From assembly GCA_016841765.1 (NCBI GenBank), contig JAENYN010000009.1, forward strand, positions 1 to 64,000: DNA of 64,000 bases, written 5' to 3'. The position numbers and the translations under genes are program-made. The notes under the pieces are model-generated. The model made no database searches and was not told the DNA's origin. It saw nothing but the letters and a program-made list of their open reading frames with translations. Below, piece after piece: positions 19,762 to 29,993 of this stretch. Each line of letters opens with the position of its first letter. The first letter of the stretch is position 1. The stretch is from Guptibacillus hwajinpoensis. Lineage in GTDB: Bacteria > Bacillota > Bacilli > Bacillales > Bacillaceae_O.

Positions 19762-21432
19762 ATGTTTCGCAGAAGATTTCGACATATGAACCGTTATCGG
19801 GAAATCGCAGTAATCCTTTCAAAAAATGGCTTCGGCTATATACTTGATGATATCGGCCTGTTTCATATGCTGTCATTGCCGAAACGAGTGGCGGCTGACT
19901 TCAAGAAGCCGGAACACTCGTCGATGGGGCCGAAACTCCGCAAAACGCTGGAAGAACTTGGCCCGGCATTTATTAAACTCGGGCAGATTTTGAGCACGCG
20001 GCGGGATATTTTTCCGGTTCCGATCATAAAGGAGCTGGAAAAGCTCCAGGATGACGTCAATCCGTTTCCTTTCGAGGATAGCAAAGCGATAATCGAAGAT
20101 CAGCTTGAAGCGCCTCTTGATTCCCTTTTTGATGATTTCAGTGAGGAGCCGGCTGCATCTGCTTCAATAGGGCAGGTGCATCTTGCCCTGCTGAAGGACG
20201 GTACGAAAGTGGCTGTAAAGGTGCGGCGTCCGGATATCGTGCGGCAGGTAGGGATCGACCTTTCCATTATGAAAGAACTGGGAAGGCTGCTGGAACAGCA
20301 GTTTGACTGGGCCCGTTATTATCGTGTCAGGGATATTATTGATGAGTTTTCCCGTTCTATCAAGGATGAACTTGACTACACGCTGGAAGCCCATCATACA
20401 GAGAAGGTTGCCAATCAATTCAAGGAAAATGAGAACATTGTCATACCATCAATCTACTGGGATTATTCGACAGAAGCCGTTCTTGTCCAGGAGTTTATCA
20501 AAGGCGAAAAGCTGGGTGCGGTGGAAGGACTTTCAGATGAAGAAAGGAAGAAACTGGCCGACAGTCTCGTCAACTGTTTTTTCGAACAGATTTTCATAAA
20601 CGGTTTTTTTCATGCCGATCCCCATCCGGGCAATGTTTTTTATCTTCCTGAAGGGAAGCTTGCGCTGATCGACTTCGGCCAGGTCGGCAGGCTTACAAAG
20701 ACGATGCGTTATCAGTTTTCAAATCTTGTCATTGCCATGCTCAAGCAAGATCCTGATGCGATCATGGATACGTTCATCGATATGTCCCTGGTCGATTCGG
20801 ATGTCGATGAAAATCGTCTTCGTTCCGATATCGAGCTGCTGAATCAAAAGTACTTCGACATGAAGTTAAGTGAAATCAGCATCGGGGATGCCGTCAACGA
20901 CTTATTCATGGCGGCCCAGCGCAACAATATCATCATCCCGGTCGAATATACGATTCTTGGAAAAGCCGTTCTGACGGTCGAATCACTTGCGGAGGAGCTT
21001 AATCCGGATTTGAGTATTTTGAAATTGGCAGAGCCCTATGGAAAACGCCTCGTAATGGAACGATACAATCCCAAGCGCGCCGGCGAGCAAGTCTTGGATG
21101 ACTTGAAGGAATGGGGGGAACTGCTGCAGTCGCTTCCGAAACAGACCCGTGACCTGTTATCGAAAGCGAACAAAGATAAGCTCCGGGTCAATGTCTCTTT
21201 GCCGGAAACGCAGCAGCTCCTCTTTAAGCTTGACCGGATCAGCAACCGGATTTCTTTCAGTATCACGCTGCTTGCTTTCAGTATCATTGTGGTCGGATTG
21301 ATCATCGGTTCGACATTCGGTACCCGTTCATCGATATTGACGGAAGTGCCTGCGATTGAAATCGGGTTTGTGATTTCTTTCCTGATGTTTTTATGGCTTA
21401 TTTTTTCGATTTTGAAGTCCGGAAAATTTTGA
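19762..21432 (+). CDS. ABC1/AarF/UbiB-type atypical kinase
   Basis: LGPAFIKLGQILSTRRDIFP, ASIGQVHLALLKDGTKVAVKVRRP, FHADPHPGNVFYLPEGKLALIDFGQVGRL; C-terminal TM pair. Confidence 0.92.
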   Translation: MFRRRFRHMNRYREIAVILSKNGFGYILDDIGLFHMLSLPKRVAADFKKPEHSSMGPKLRKTLEELGPAFIKLGQILSTRRDIFPVPIIKELEKLQDDVNPFPFEDSKAIIEDQLEAPLDSLFDDFSEEPAASASIGQVHLALLKDGTKVAVKVRRPDIVRQVGIDLSIMKELGRLLEQQFDWARYYRVRDIIDEFSRSIKDELDYTLEAHHTEKVANQFKENENIVIPSIYWDYSTEAVLVQEFIKGEKLGAVEGLSDEERKKLADSLVNCFFEQIFINGFFHADPHPGNVFYLPEGKLALIDFGQVGRLTKTMRYQFSNLVIAMLKQDPDAIMDTFIDMSLVDSDVDENRLRSDIELLNQKYFDMKLSEISIGDAVNDLFMAAQRNNIIIPVEYTILGKAVLTVESLAEELNPDLSILKLAEPYGKRLVMERYNPKRAGEQVLDDLKEWGELLQSLPKQTRDLLSKANKDKLRVNVSLPETQQLLFKLDRISNRISFSITLLAFSIIVVGLIIGSTFGTRSSILTEVPAIEIGFVISFLMFLWLIFSILKSGKF

Positions 21433-21559
21433 ATGTGCCGGAAAACGGCATTTGTATTGCACACATCTGTTTCACTTGTCCTTTCGTCGCACCCAATCGG
21501 CGGAAGGGCCTTTTTTGGAAATATGAAGGTTAATAGAGTAATAGAAAGGGTGGGGAGAT

Positions 21560-22735
21560 TTGCGGCTTATACATACAGCCGACTGGCATCTGGGGAGGAC
21601 GCTGGAAGGCAGAAGCAGATTGGCTGAACAGGCCGATTTTTTGGATGAACTCGCTGACATAGCAGCAGAAGAACAGGCCGATGCGATTTTGATGGCTGGC
21701 GATGTCTTTGATACCGTCAATCCGCCCGCTGCAGCTGAACAGCTATTTTACGAAAGCGCCGCAAGGCTTTCTGATGGAGGAAAGAGGCCGCTGTTTTTCA
21801 TTTCCGGCAATCATGATAATCCCGACCGGCTGTCAGCGGCATCGCCGCTTGCAGGCAAGCATGGCATTCATTTGTTCGGGCTGCCGGACCTGCAGCCATT
21901 TTCAACGGTGATCCCTTCCACAGGGGAACGGATCAATCTCGCGCTGCTGCCGTATCCATCCGAAGCAAGGCTGAGGGAAATGCTTTCACAGGAAAATGCC
22001 GAAGATATTCTCCAAAAACACTATGATCGGAAAATCAAAGCGATTTTTGAAAAACTGGGCGAATCGTTTACAGACGATGCTGTAAACATCGCCATGAGCC
22101 ATATTTATGTTGCTGGCAGCAGTTCGAGTGATTCCGAGCGGCCGATTGAAGTCGGCGGAGCATATACTGTGTCTGCCGACAGTCTGCCATCTGGTGCCCA
22201 GTATACAGCGCTAGGTCATTTGCACCGCCCGCAGAATATCCGGAAGGCAAAAGGGCCGGCACGGTATTCCGGTTCTCCGCTTGCCTACAGTTTTTCCGAA
22301 TCGGGCTATGCGAAGTCCGTAACCATCGTCGATGTGAAGCCTGGCAGTGAAGCGCAAGTGAAGGAAATTCCGCTATCCAGCGGAAAACCGCTTGTCACCT
22401 GGAAAGCGGCCGAAGGACTGAATCAGGTTTATCAATGGCTTGATGAAGGAAAAGATGCCAATTCATGGATTGACCTTGAAATCCATCTGAAGAATGCGCT
22501 GTCACTTGAAGAAATCCATCGGCTCCGCAAGCTGCACAACGGTTTTATCCATATCAGGCCGGTATTTGAAACAAAAGCGGAAGAGGAAAACAGGCAAGCG
22601 GCCAGCAGCCTGCCGCTTGATGAACTGTTTAAGCGTTTTTATGCAAGGCAAACGGGCGGAGCAGAACCTGAGCATGAACTGACAGGCTTGTTCATGGAGC
22701 TCGTGAACGAAGACGAACTGGAAGGGGAGGAATAA
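21560..22735 (+). CDS. sbcD: Exonuclease SbcCD subunit D
   Basis: RLIHTADWHLGRTLEG, GDVFDTVNPP, SGNHDNPDRL, ALGHLHRPQ; TTG start codon. Confidence 0.94.
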   Translation: MRLIHTADWHLGRTLEGRSRLAEQADFLDELADIAAEEQADAILMAGDVFDTVNPPAAAEQLFYESAARLSDGGKRPLFFISGNHDNPDRLSAASPLAGKHGIHLFGLPDLQPFSTVIPSTGERINLALLPYPSEARLREMLSQENAEDILQKHYDRKIKAIFEKLGESFTDDAVNIAMSHIYVAGSSSSDSERPIEVGGAYTVSADSLPSGAQYTALGHLHRPQNIRKAKGPARYSGSPLAYSFSESGYAKSVTIVDVKPGSEAQVKEIPLSSGKPLVTWKAAEGLNQVYQWLDEGKDANSWIDLEIHLKNALSLEEIHRLRKLHNGFIHIRPVFETKAEEENRQAASSLPLDELFKRFYARQTGGAEPEHELTGLFMELVNEDELEGEE

Positions 22736-22737
22736 TC

Positions 22738-25700
22738 ATGCGTCCGATAAAATTGGTTGTTGCAGGATTGCACAGTTTCCGCGAACCGCAAACCGTCCAG
22801 TTCGACTCCCTGTGTGCTGCAGGTGTTTTCGGCATTTTTGGGCCGACAGGAAGCGGAAAGTCTTCGCTTCTTGATGCCATGACGCTGGCCCTCTACGGAA
22901 AAGTGGAACGTGCGGCCAATAATACGCAGGGCATCCTCAACCATGCCGAAGATGAGCTGTATGTATCGTTCACGTTTCAGCTGAAGGATGGCACCGTTTC
23001 AAAAAAGTATACGGTTGAGCGCCGTTTCAAACGGACTGGTGACGTAACAGTGAAAACATCAGTCTGTCGTCTTATTGATGAAAGCGACCAAGAAAAAACA
23101 ATCGTGATGGCGGACAAAAATAGTGAAGTGAATCGTGAAGTTATGGATTTGCTGGGACTGACAATCGATGACTTCACCCGGGCGGTTGTTCTTCCGCAGG
23201 GGAAGTTCGCTGAATTTTTGTCGCTCAAAGGGACCGACCGCCGCCAGATGCTGCAGCGGCTTTTCAACCTGGAAAAGTACGGTGATGAACTGAATAGGAA
23301 AATCAGGGGCAGAATCGGGAAGCAAAAAACAGCGTATGAAAAAGTGATTTCAGAACAGGCCGGACTTGGCGATGCTTCCGATGAAGCCCTAAAAGAAGCG
23401 GAAACAGCCACAGCCGAAGCGGATGCCGCCCTGAAAAAAGCTGAAACGGAGTACGATAAGGCAGAAACGCTTTACCAGCACCAGAAGGAAAAGTGGGCCC
23501 TTCAGAATCACAGGGAAAAACTTGTGGAGGAAAGGGACAAAGAGCGCCGTCGCGAAGAAGAACTGACAGGCTTGCGAACAATGCTCGAGCATGCGCGAAT
23601 TTCAGACCGGCTTTCCCCCTATCTCGATGAATATGAAACGGCAGCAAGCCGCAAAATGAATTGGCAGCGCGAGAAGGAGCAGGCAGCTGCAGCCCTCGAA
23701 CAGGCCAGGGCCGGGCATGACAGCAAGGAAAACCGCTATAAGCAAGCAAAAGAAAAACGGGAGAAAGAGGAGCCTGTATTAGCTGTAAAGATTGAACAGC
23801 TTAAGCAGGCGGCTGAAACAGAAAAAGAAATGGATGTCCTGGCACAAGAAATAAAGGGGATTGAAGAAAAACTAAAAGAAACTGGGATCCGGATTAAAAA
23901 GGAACAGGAAGAGCAGGGCACCTTGCAGGACAAGCATAAGAGAGGCATGGCCAAACAGCAGCGCCTGAAAGAGGAGCTTTCAACAGTAACGGTCTCTTCA
24001 AAAGAGCGGGAAGACATCCGCCGGGCAAACGAAGAAAGGGCCCATATTGTAATCGCTGAAAAAAACAAAGCAGAAGCCGGAAAGGAATATGCAGCTAAAA
24101 AAGCAGCATGGGAAGAAACGAAAAAGGAACACGAACAATTACTGCTGGAGGGCCAATCACAGCAAAAGAAAGGATCCGCTTTATTCAAAACGCTGGAAGC
24201 ACAGTTTTATTATGTGAGTGAAAGACTCAATGAAATAGAGCAGCTGGAAAGTTATCTTCTCAACCGAATCGAAAAGAAAGAAGCTGAATTCGATCAGGCA
24301 AGAGTGGCGGAAATTGCCTCGGGCCTTGCCGATTCCCTCGCAGAAGGTGAACCATGCCCTGTTTGCGGATCGACTGAACATCCTGCACCTGTCCATAAAG
24401 AGGGACATTCTGCCGGGGAGATGCAGCAGGAACTGAAGAAGTTAAAAGGGACGATTGACAGCATCCGTACGGAAAGCCGAACGCTGCACCAATTGAAACT
24501 TCAGTATGAACAGCTGTCTGAACGGATGAGCGAAGCCCTTGCGCCGCTGAAAATCGAACCGTCGAGCGGGCAAAAAGAGGTGGAACCGATTGTCAATCTG
24601 GACCTGAGCCCCTCAGCGGAACAGCTGGCTGAAACCGCCTTCCGGATTGGCACAGAAACCAGAGCGCTGAAACAGGATTACCTTGAAACAGCTGAACATG
24701 TCAAGCATACTGCCGGTAGCCTGACAGATCTGTCACGCCGCCTGGAGCGGTCGGCCCAGGCCGTAAAGGAACTGGAACAGAATCTGGAAGAGAGGCAGAA
24801 AAAGCTGGATTTCGCCGTAAACGAACTCGAAGAAAAAATGACTTTCTGGTCAAAACAATTTCCTGGTTTTTTAGTCCAGGAAGCTGTAAAACTGCAGCAG
24901 GACATTTCCGAAAAAGACAGCCGGGCGGAAGAACTGAAAGAAAGCATCGAAAAAAGTGTCCGTTATCTCGAAAACTGGGAGACTGACATTGAGCAACGGA
25001 AACAAATCCTGACCGACATGCAAATAAAAATGACGGAACAGAAGTCGAACCTTTCCTATAAAAAAAAGAGTTATGAAAAAGCTGAAACGGAATTGAGACG
25101 GCAGGCCGGAGACCGCAAACCATCAGAATTGCTGGAAGAAACATCAGGCAAGCTGGAAGGATTGAAAAAAGAAGAAACCTTTTCCTATGAATCTCTTGAA
25201 AAGGCCCGCACCCATTTGCAGGAGGCCGAAAAACGGTTATCTGCCGCTGCCCAATCTCTGCAAGACTATGAAAGCCGCTTGCAGGAAGCGGAAGATAAGT
25301 GGCGCCAGGCCTTGAACAATTCACCGTTCACCGAAAGCGATGAGGTGAAGCAGGCGAAGCGCAGTGAAATGGAACAACAGCAATGGCAGGCCGAAATTGA
25401 GCAGTACCAGGAAAAAATGAAACAGATCGAACATGAAATCGGCCAGTTAAATGAGAAAATCGGGGCCGAATTGTTAACAGCGGAAAAGTGGGCCCAAACA
25501 CAAGAAAACCGGGAAAACATGAAAGAAAAAGTAAATGCCGCGCTCCAGGATAAAGGTGAGAAGATGAAATGGCTGAGTGTGCTGCAGGAAAATCATGCCC
25601 GCTATAAAACGCTGGAAAACAGGCGGATCGAGATGGAACAGGAACTGGAGAAGCTCGGGAAATTGCAGCAGGTGTTCCGCGGCAACCAGTTTGTCGAGTA

Positions 25701-26154
25701 TATCGCCGAAGAACAGCTGATCCAGGTGGCCCGCGATGCATCAGAACGGCTCGGTCAACTTACGAGGCAGCGTTATGCAATTGAAGTCGATTCCGCCGGT
25801 GGATTTGTCATCAGGGATGATGCAAACGGCGGTGTGAGACGTCCGGTGTCGACGCTATCCGGAGGCGAGACGTTCCTGACATCACTTGCCCTCGCTCTGT
25901 CACTGTCTTCGCAAATCCAGCTCCGCGGCCAATTCCCGCTGCAGTTCTTTTTCCTTGATGAAGGATTTGGCACACTTGACCATGAGCTCCTTGATACCGT
26001 GATGACTTCATTGGAAAAACTGCAGTCGAGCAGTATGGCAATCGGTGTGATCAGCCATGTTCAGGAATTAAGAGAACGGATGCCGCGGAAGCTTGTTGTA
26101 AAACCGGCGGAACCGTCCGGAAGCGGAAGCGCCGTATTCCATGAGATGATGTAA
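22738..26154 (+). CDS. sbcC: Exonuclease SbcCD ATPase subunit C
   Basis: Walker A GPTGSGKSSLLDAMTLALYG, zinc hook GEPCPVCGSTEHP, STLSGGETFLTSLALAL signature, Walker B FFLDEGFGTLD. Confidence 0.95.
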   Translation: MRPIKLVVAGLHSFREPQTVQFDSLCAAGVFGIFGPTGSGKSSLLDAMTLALYGKVERAANNTQGILNHAEDELYVSFTFQLKDGTVSKKYTVERRFKRTGDVTVKTSVCRLIDESDQEKTIVMADKNSEVNREVMDLLGLTIDDFTRAVVLPQGKFAEFLSLKGTDRRQMLQRLFNLEKYGDELNRKIRGRIGKQKTAYEKVISEQAGLGDASDEALKEAETATAEADAALKKAETEYDKAETLYQHQKEKWALQNHREKLVEERDKERRREEELTGLRTMLEHARISDRLSPYLDEYETAASRKMNWQREKEQAAAALEQARAGHDSKENRYKQAKEKREKEEPVLAVKIEQLKQAAETEKEMDVLAQEIKGIEEKLKETGIRIKKEQEEQGTLQDKHKRGMAKQQRLKEELSTVTVSSKEREDIRRANEERAHIVIAEKNKAEAGKEYAAKKAAWEETKKEHEQLLLEGQSQQKKGSALFKTLEAQFYYVSERLNEIEQLESYLLNRIEKKEAEFDQARVAEIASGLADSLAEGEPCPVCGSTEHPAPVHKEGHSAGEMQQELKKLKGTIDSIRTESRTLHQLKLQYEQLSERMSEALAPLKIEPSSGQKEVEPIVNLDLSPSAEQLAETAFRIGTETRALKQDYLETAEHVKHTAGSLTDLSRRLERSAQAVKELEQNLEERQKKLDFAVNELEEKMTFWSKQFPGFLVQEAVKLQQDISEKDSRAEELKESIEKSVRYLENWETDIEQRKQILTDMQIKMTEQKSNLSYKKKSYEKAETELRRQAGDRKPSELLEETSGKLEGLKKEETFSYESLEKARTHLQEAEKRLSAAAQSLQDYESRLQEAEDKWRQALNNSPFTESDEVKQAKRSEMEQQQWQAEIEQYQEKMKQIEHEIGQLNEKIGAELLTAEKWAQTQENRENMKEKVNAALQDKGEKMKWLSVLQENHARYKTLENRRIEMEQELEKLGKLQQVFRGNQFVEYIAEEQLIQVARDASERLGQLTRQRYAIEVDSAGGFVIRDDANGGVRRPVSTLSGGETFLTSLALALSLSSQIQLRGQFPLQFFFLDEGFGTLDHELLDTVMTSLEKLQSSSMAIGVISHVQELRERMPRKLVVKPAEPSGSGSAVFHEMM

Positions 26155-26215
26155 CCGTCAGTGAATCAAGAGCACTGGTATACTTTAAACAAAGAATTAC
26201 AAAGAGGTGACGGGA

Positions 26216-26518
26216 GTGAGCAGGAAAGAAAACGGGAGTGGAACTTGTGAGCTTTGCGGGCGCAGCGGCGTGCAGACGACTGTGCATCACTTGACGCCAA
26301 AAGAAATAGGCGGAACATTTTTGCCGGTCGCCAGTCTTTGTATCCCCTGCCATAAACAGATTCACGCCCTGTTTTCGAATGAGGAACTTGCCGACTCCCT
26401 AAATACAATCAAATCATTGCAGCACAATGACCGTATGCAAAAATATTTGAAGTGGATCCGCAAACAGCCTCCGACCCGGGTGCCCGGAACGAAAAAGTCG
26501 CGGCGGAAAAGAAAGTGA
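26216..26518 (+). CDS. yisB: HNH endonuclease family protein
   Basis: CELCGRSGVQTTVHHLTPKEIGG...LCIPCHKQIHALFSNEEL; synteny after sbcC. Confidence 0.8.
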   Translation: MSRKENGSGTCELCGRSGVQTTVHHLTPKEIGGTFLPVASLCIPCHKQIHALFSNEELADSLNTIKSLQHNDRMQKYLKWIRKQPPTRVPGTKKSRRKRK

Positions 26519-26580
26519 CTGATCTTCCAGTGAAGGCTGAACAATTCCTTTTCTCGGTGAACCAATACCATATGTTCTAT

Positions 26581-26612
26581 AAGACCAACTCATATATGTG
26601 TTGGTCTTTTTT
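26581..26612 (+). terminator. Intrinsic terminator
   Basis: AAGACCAAC...GTTGGTCTTTTTTCTTTTTT. Confidence 0.8.
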
Positions 26613-26718
26613 CTTTTTTGAGAGAAGGAAATTCTGGGGGGGTCTGGGAAACATCCTCATCGCTGGCGTTAAGACTCGTAGAGGTGTTGAATATGATTTT
26701 ATGGGACTTTTAGCTTAT

Positions 26719-26744
26719 GATTGCCTGGCAATTGCCAGGCAATC
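26719..26744. repeat. Perfect 26 bp palindrome, copy 1 of paired element
   Basis: GATTGCCTGGCAATTGCCAGGCAATC. Confidence 0.9.
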
Positions 26745-26906
26745 GTCATAAAAAAAAGAAATAACCGATGTTTTGAAAGAAAAAAAGGGAAAGTTGATGA
26801 TAAATGGCTGATACAAAAAGATAAAACTGGTTTTTTGAAAATTAATCTGTGAGGGTGGCTTCGAAAGGGTTCTGTCAGCATGTGTTAAAGGGACTTATGG
26901 CCTATG

Positions 26907-26941
26907 GTTGCCTGGCAATTGCGAGGCAATTGCCAGGCAAC
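26907..26941. repeat. 16 bp perfect inverted repeat around GAG, copy 2 of paired element
   Basis: GTTGCCTGGCAATTGC-GAG-GCAATTGCCAGGCAAC; preceded, like copy 1, by GGGACTT...TATG. Confidence 0.9.
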
Positions 26942-27119
26942 GCGCCGTCATCGGATACAAATCCTAAAAAACGACGCTGAATTTCAGTATCCCTGCGTAT
27001 ATTTAACTGTTTTTCCATATTTCCAGAACGACAGTAAGTACAGACCGCTTGTCTTTTTAGAGGCATTTCAAATACAATTGTAGTGCATGCCAAAAAAAGA
27101 TTTTCCGGGAGGAATTATT

Positions 27120-27554
27120 ATGAACAAAGGTTCGATTTCATTTGAAAATGGAGAAGTCATCAAATTTGATTTATATCCAAATGAGGCACCGGGCACAGTC
27201 GAGAACTTTTCAAAACTTGCAAATGAAGGTTTCTACAATGGTTTGACATTCCATCGGGTCATTCCCGGTTTTGTAGCACAGGGGGGCTGTCCAAAGGGAA
27301 ACGGCACAGGCGGTCCGGGCTATACAATTAAATGTGAAACGGAAGGAAACCCCCATAAGCATAAAGCAGGTTCACTTTCCATGGCACATGCCGGTAAAGA
27401 TACGGGCGGTAGCCAATTTTTCATCGTCCATGAGCCGCAGCCGCATCTTGACGGCGTCCATACCGTATTCGGACAGGTGACAGAAGGCATGGATACTGTT
27501 CTCCGCATTCAAGCAGGGGACCAGATGAAAGAAGTGAAAGTCTGGGAAGAGTGA
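27120..27554 (+). CDS. ppiB: Peptidyl-prolyl cis-trans isomerase, cyclophilin type
   Basis: [51 protein letters not shown]. Confidence 0.93.
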   Translation: MNKGSISFENGEVIKFDLYPNEAPGTVENFSKLANEGFYNGLTFHRVIPGFVAQGGCPKGNGTGGPGYTIKCETEGNPHKHKAGSLSMAHAGKDTGGSQFFIVHEPQPHLDGVHTVFGQVTEGMDTVLRIQAGDQMKEVKVWEE

Positions 27555-27642
27555 TTCATTGCTTTGGATAAAAAAGAAACTTATCCCCGGCCATGTTCGG
27601 GCGCTTCACCGCGGGAACATACGAGGATATGAACTAAACAAG

Positions 27643-27672
27643 AAAAAGGCTGTCAGAACTGACAGCCTTTTT
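27643..27672. terminator. Bidirectional terminator between ppiB and gerPF
   Basis: AAAAAGGCTGTCAG-aact-GACAGCCTTTTT. Confidence 0.85.
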
Positions 27673-27681
27673 CTTCGTTTT

Positions 27682-27897
27682 TCATGCATTTGCGGTCGTA
27701 TTTGCGTCGGATACATCAGGATCTCCGGTATTCGTTGAACTCAGTCCGTTATTTGTATTAATGAAGTTGCCGGTATTAAAGGCTCCTGAACCTGCATAGG
27801 TTTTCCCGGTGTTTTTCGGGGAAACATAAAACGTATCCCCGAAATTGACCACGCCTGATGCATCATTGATATTAACCGGTCCGACTATTGATGGCAT
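27682..27897 (-). CDS. gerPF: Spore germination protein GerPF
   Basis: MPSIVGPVNINDASGVVNFGDTFYVSPKNTGKTYAGSGAFNTG. Confidence 0.92.
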   Translation of the reverse strand: MPSIVGPVNINDASGVVNFGDTFYVSPKNTGKTYAGSGAFNTGNFINTNNGLSSTNTGDPDVSDANTTANA

Positions 27898-27973
27898 AAA
27901 AATACACCCTTTTTCGTTCTAGCTTTATAGTTCAACTTATGAGGACCCGGCCACTTTAGTTCGGGCTTACTGT

Positions 27974-28366
27974 CTACAGTTTTTCAAGATCGCTTCTTGG
28001 AGCCAGCTGGCGGATATGTTTCACACGGGCTTCCGCCTGGATCCAGCACGTTGATCCGATATGGAGTGAACTGGAAGTGGATATGCCTTTAATTTTTATA
28101 TTCCCGACACGGATGACAGGGTCCTCATACACCTGAAGGGCCTGAAGTGCAGGCTTCCTTATCTGCGGGGGAGGGGGGAGCTTTCGTAAGAACAATGGAT
28201 AGGCGAATGGCCCTTCCCTTCCCAGGAAAAGTTGCTGTTCACGCTGTACGGCAAGTACCTGTGATTTCAAATCCATGTGATGCGAGTCCCCGATTTCAAA
28301 GACGGAGCTGAAGAGAACGGCATTTACATGCACATGATCTGTGACTGAAAATCGTTGATACATCAC
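27974..28366 (-). CDS. gerPE: Spore germination protein GerPE
   Basis: Position in gerP operon; VNAVLFSSVFEIGDSHHMDLKSQVLAVQREQQLFLG. Confidence 0.85.
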   Translation of the reverse strand: MMYQRFSVTDHVHVNAVLFSSVFEIGDSHHMDLKSQVLAVQREQQLFLGREGPFAYPLFLRKLPPPPQIRKPALQALQVYEDPVIRVGNIKIKGISTSSSLHIGSTCWIQAEARVKHIRQLAPRSDLEKL

Positions 28367-28367
28367 A

Positions 28368-28559
28368 TCAGCCTATTGTTTCCGGAGAAAGCGAAACGAA
28401 CGGGCCTATGATCAGTGATTCAGCTGGAGTGTCGAAAATGGATGACAGGCCAATGGATTGCGTATCACCGATAAGGACGATTGAGGAACTGGATACACCC
28501 AGAATATTGATGTCTCCAACACACAATTCACGGTTGACTACGGTGTATTGCATTTTCAT
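28368..28559 (-). CDS. gerPD: Spore germination protein GerPD
   Basis: MQYTVVNRELCVGDINILGVSSSSIVLIGDTQSIGLSS. Confidence 0.88.
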   Translation of the reverse strand: MKMQYTVVNRELCVGDINILGVSSSSIVLIGDTQSIGLSSIFDTPAESLIIGPFVSLSPETIG

Positions 28560-29215
28560 TCTCCTTTCGGCAAATGCTTGATAAATGCTTCAACAGCATT
28601 TCTGATATCTTCCTTAACCCGTGCCGTAATCGACTCCGCTATTTGTGTTGCATCTGAGCGATTATCGTTATTTTGGGTATGTTGCTGCATATAATAGCGA
28701 ACTCTGCTCTCCAACTGGCTATTAATATCATTGACTATGAGCTCCCTGTATTCGCGGCTTAAAGGATAGCTGTATTTCTGTTCCATTTCATCCAGAAGGG
28801 GAGCTGTTTCTTCTTCCAGATATCTGTCCAGTTCACTCATTACATCCTCCATCATTTCATCATTAAACATTGAAGAAGGCTGGCCTGAAGGCGGGTATGG
28901 CTGGCCTGGGCCCGGATACGGCTGACTTGATCCCGGATATTGCTGGCCTGTTTGGTTGATGATCATTTCCTCAATCGGTTCGCCGCCGGTCGGGGTGAGG
29001 CCGATATTCAATGTGCCTTCAAGCGTCTCGATTTTGAGCTGGTCAAAGCTGTATTCAATCCTTTCGATATTGGTGCCGGGCTGGTCATTTAATCGTTGTA
29101 CGGTTTCCCGGAGCTGCTCAATTTCAGCCTCCATTTTTTTTATTTTTTTCCGCTGATGCTGATGGAAAAGGTGCATTTCATACAAGTACTGGAGCAGCTC
29201 ATTCGAACAAATCAT
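28556..29215 (-). CDS. gerPC: Spore germination protein GerPC
   Basis: LLQYLYEMHLFHQHQRKKIKKMEAEIEQLRETVQRL; IERIEYSFDQLKIETLEGTLNIGLTP. Confidence 0.88.
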   Translation of the reverse strand: MICSNELLQYLYEMHLFHQHQRKKIKKMEAEIEQLRETVQRLNDQPGTNIERIEYSFDQLKIETLEGTLNIGLTPTGGEPIEEMIINQTGQQYPGSSQPYPGPGQPYPPSGQPSSMFNDEMMEDVMSELDRYLEEETAPLLDEMEQKYSYPLSREYRELIVNDINSQLESRVRYYMQQHTQNNDNRSDATQIAESITARVKEDIRNAVEAFIKHLPKGE

Positions 29216-29247
29216 AAGGTCACTCCTTCACTTGAGAAAGCCCCATC

Positions 29248-29460
29248 CTATGTCGGCTGCCCTAAGGGAACCAGAGGCCCCGGGCCTGGCGGAGAAGGCT
29301 CCAACGGTTCGGGGGCAGGTTCTGTGAATCCCCCGGTATTATAAAGATTGGACAACATGCCGATCATGCCGGCACTGCCTATCTGAAGCACGGAAGAGTT
29401 TGAGATGCCGCCGATTCGGATGGTTTGAATCATGATGGATTGCGTGACGAAAAGCTTCAA
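29248..29460 (-). CDS. gerPB: Spore germination protein GerPB
   Basis: LKLFVTQSIMIQTIRIGGISNSSVLQIGSAGMIGMLSNLYNTGGFTEPAP; TTG start at 29460 after AAAAGGAGCG. Confidence 0.85.
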   Translation of the reverse strand: MKLFVTQSIMIQTIRIGGISNSSVLQIGSAGMIGMLSNLYNTGGFTEPAPEPLEPSPPGPGPLVPLGQPT

Positions 29461-29631
29461 TCGAACACGCTCCTTTTCTGCTGATTTCACAGCGGCTGTT
29501 CCCGGAGGTTCCTGATAATGCAAACGGACTGGCGCACGCCGGGAAAGCGCTGGCTGTTTTTCATGAATGATGATAGAACCTTTCTTGAAATTTATATGAA
29601 AGAAAAACAGAAATCAGTACATGCAATCCAT

Positions 29632-29853
29632 CTAAGCATTGGCAACCTGTGTCTGATCCGCAATGTCACCGTCCGACGTATTTGTCTGACTGTATTCGTT
29701 ATAGTTTTCAACGGATTCCCCGGTATTGAAGGAACCGGCACCGGCAAAAGTCTTGGCCGCACTTCTTGGCGAGATGGAGAAAACATCGCCGATATTGAAG
29801 ACGCCAGATGAACCGATGGCGTTCACACTTACCGCTCCCACAATCGAAGGCAT
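29632..29853 (-). CDS. gerPA: Spore germination protein GerPA
   Basis: MPSIVGAVSVNAIGSSGVFNIGDVFSISPRSAAKTFAGAGSFNTG. Confidence 0.9.
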   Translation of the reverse strand: MPSIVGAVSVNAIGSSGVFNIGDVFSISPRSAAKTFAGAGSFNTGESVENYNEYSQTNTSDGDIADQTQVANA

Positions 29854-29993
29854 AACAAAAACACCCTTTTTTGGTCTTCTTCAGACAGTATATGAAATCA
29901 GCTGGGCTTCTGTTCCACGCTGTAATGAATGGCAAAGAAGTGATATTATGTTACAATAAATTAGAATATTCTTAACATTTTAGGGGGATGCTC

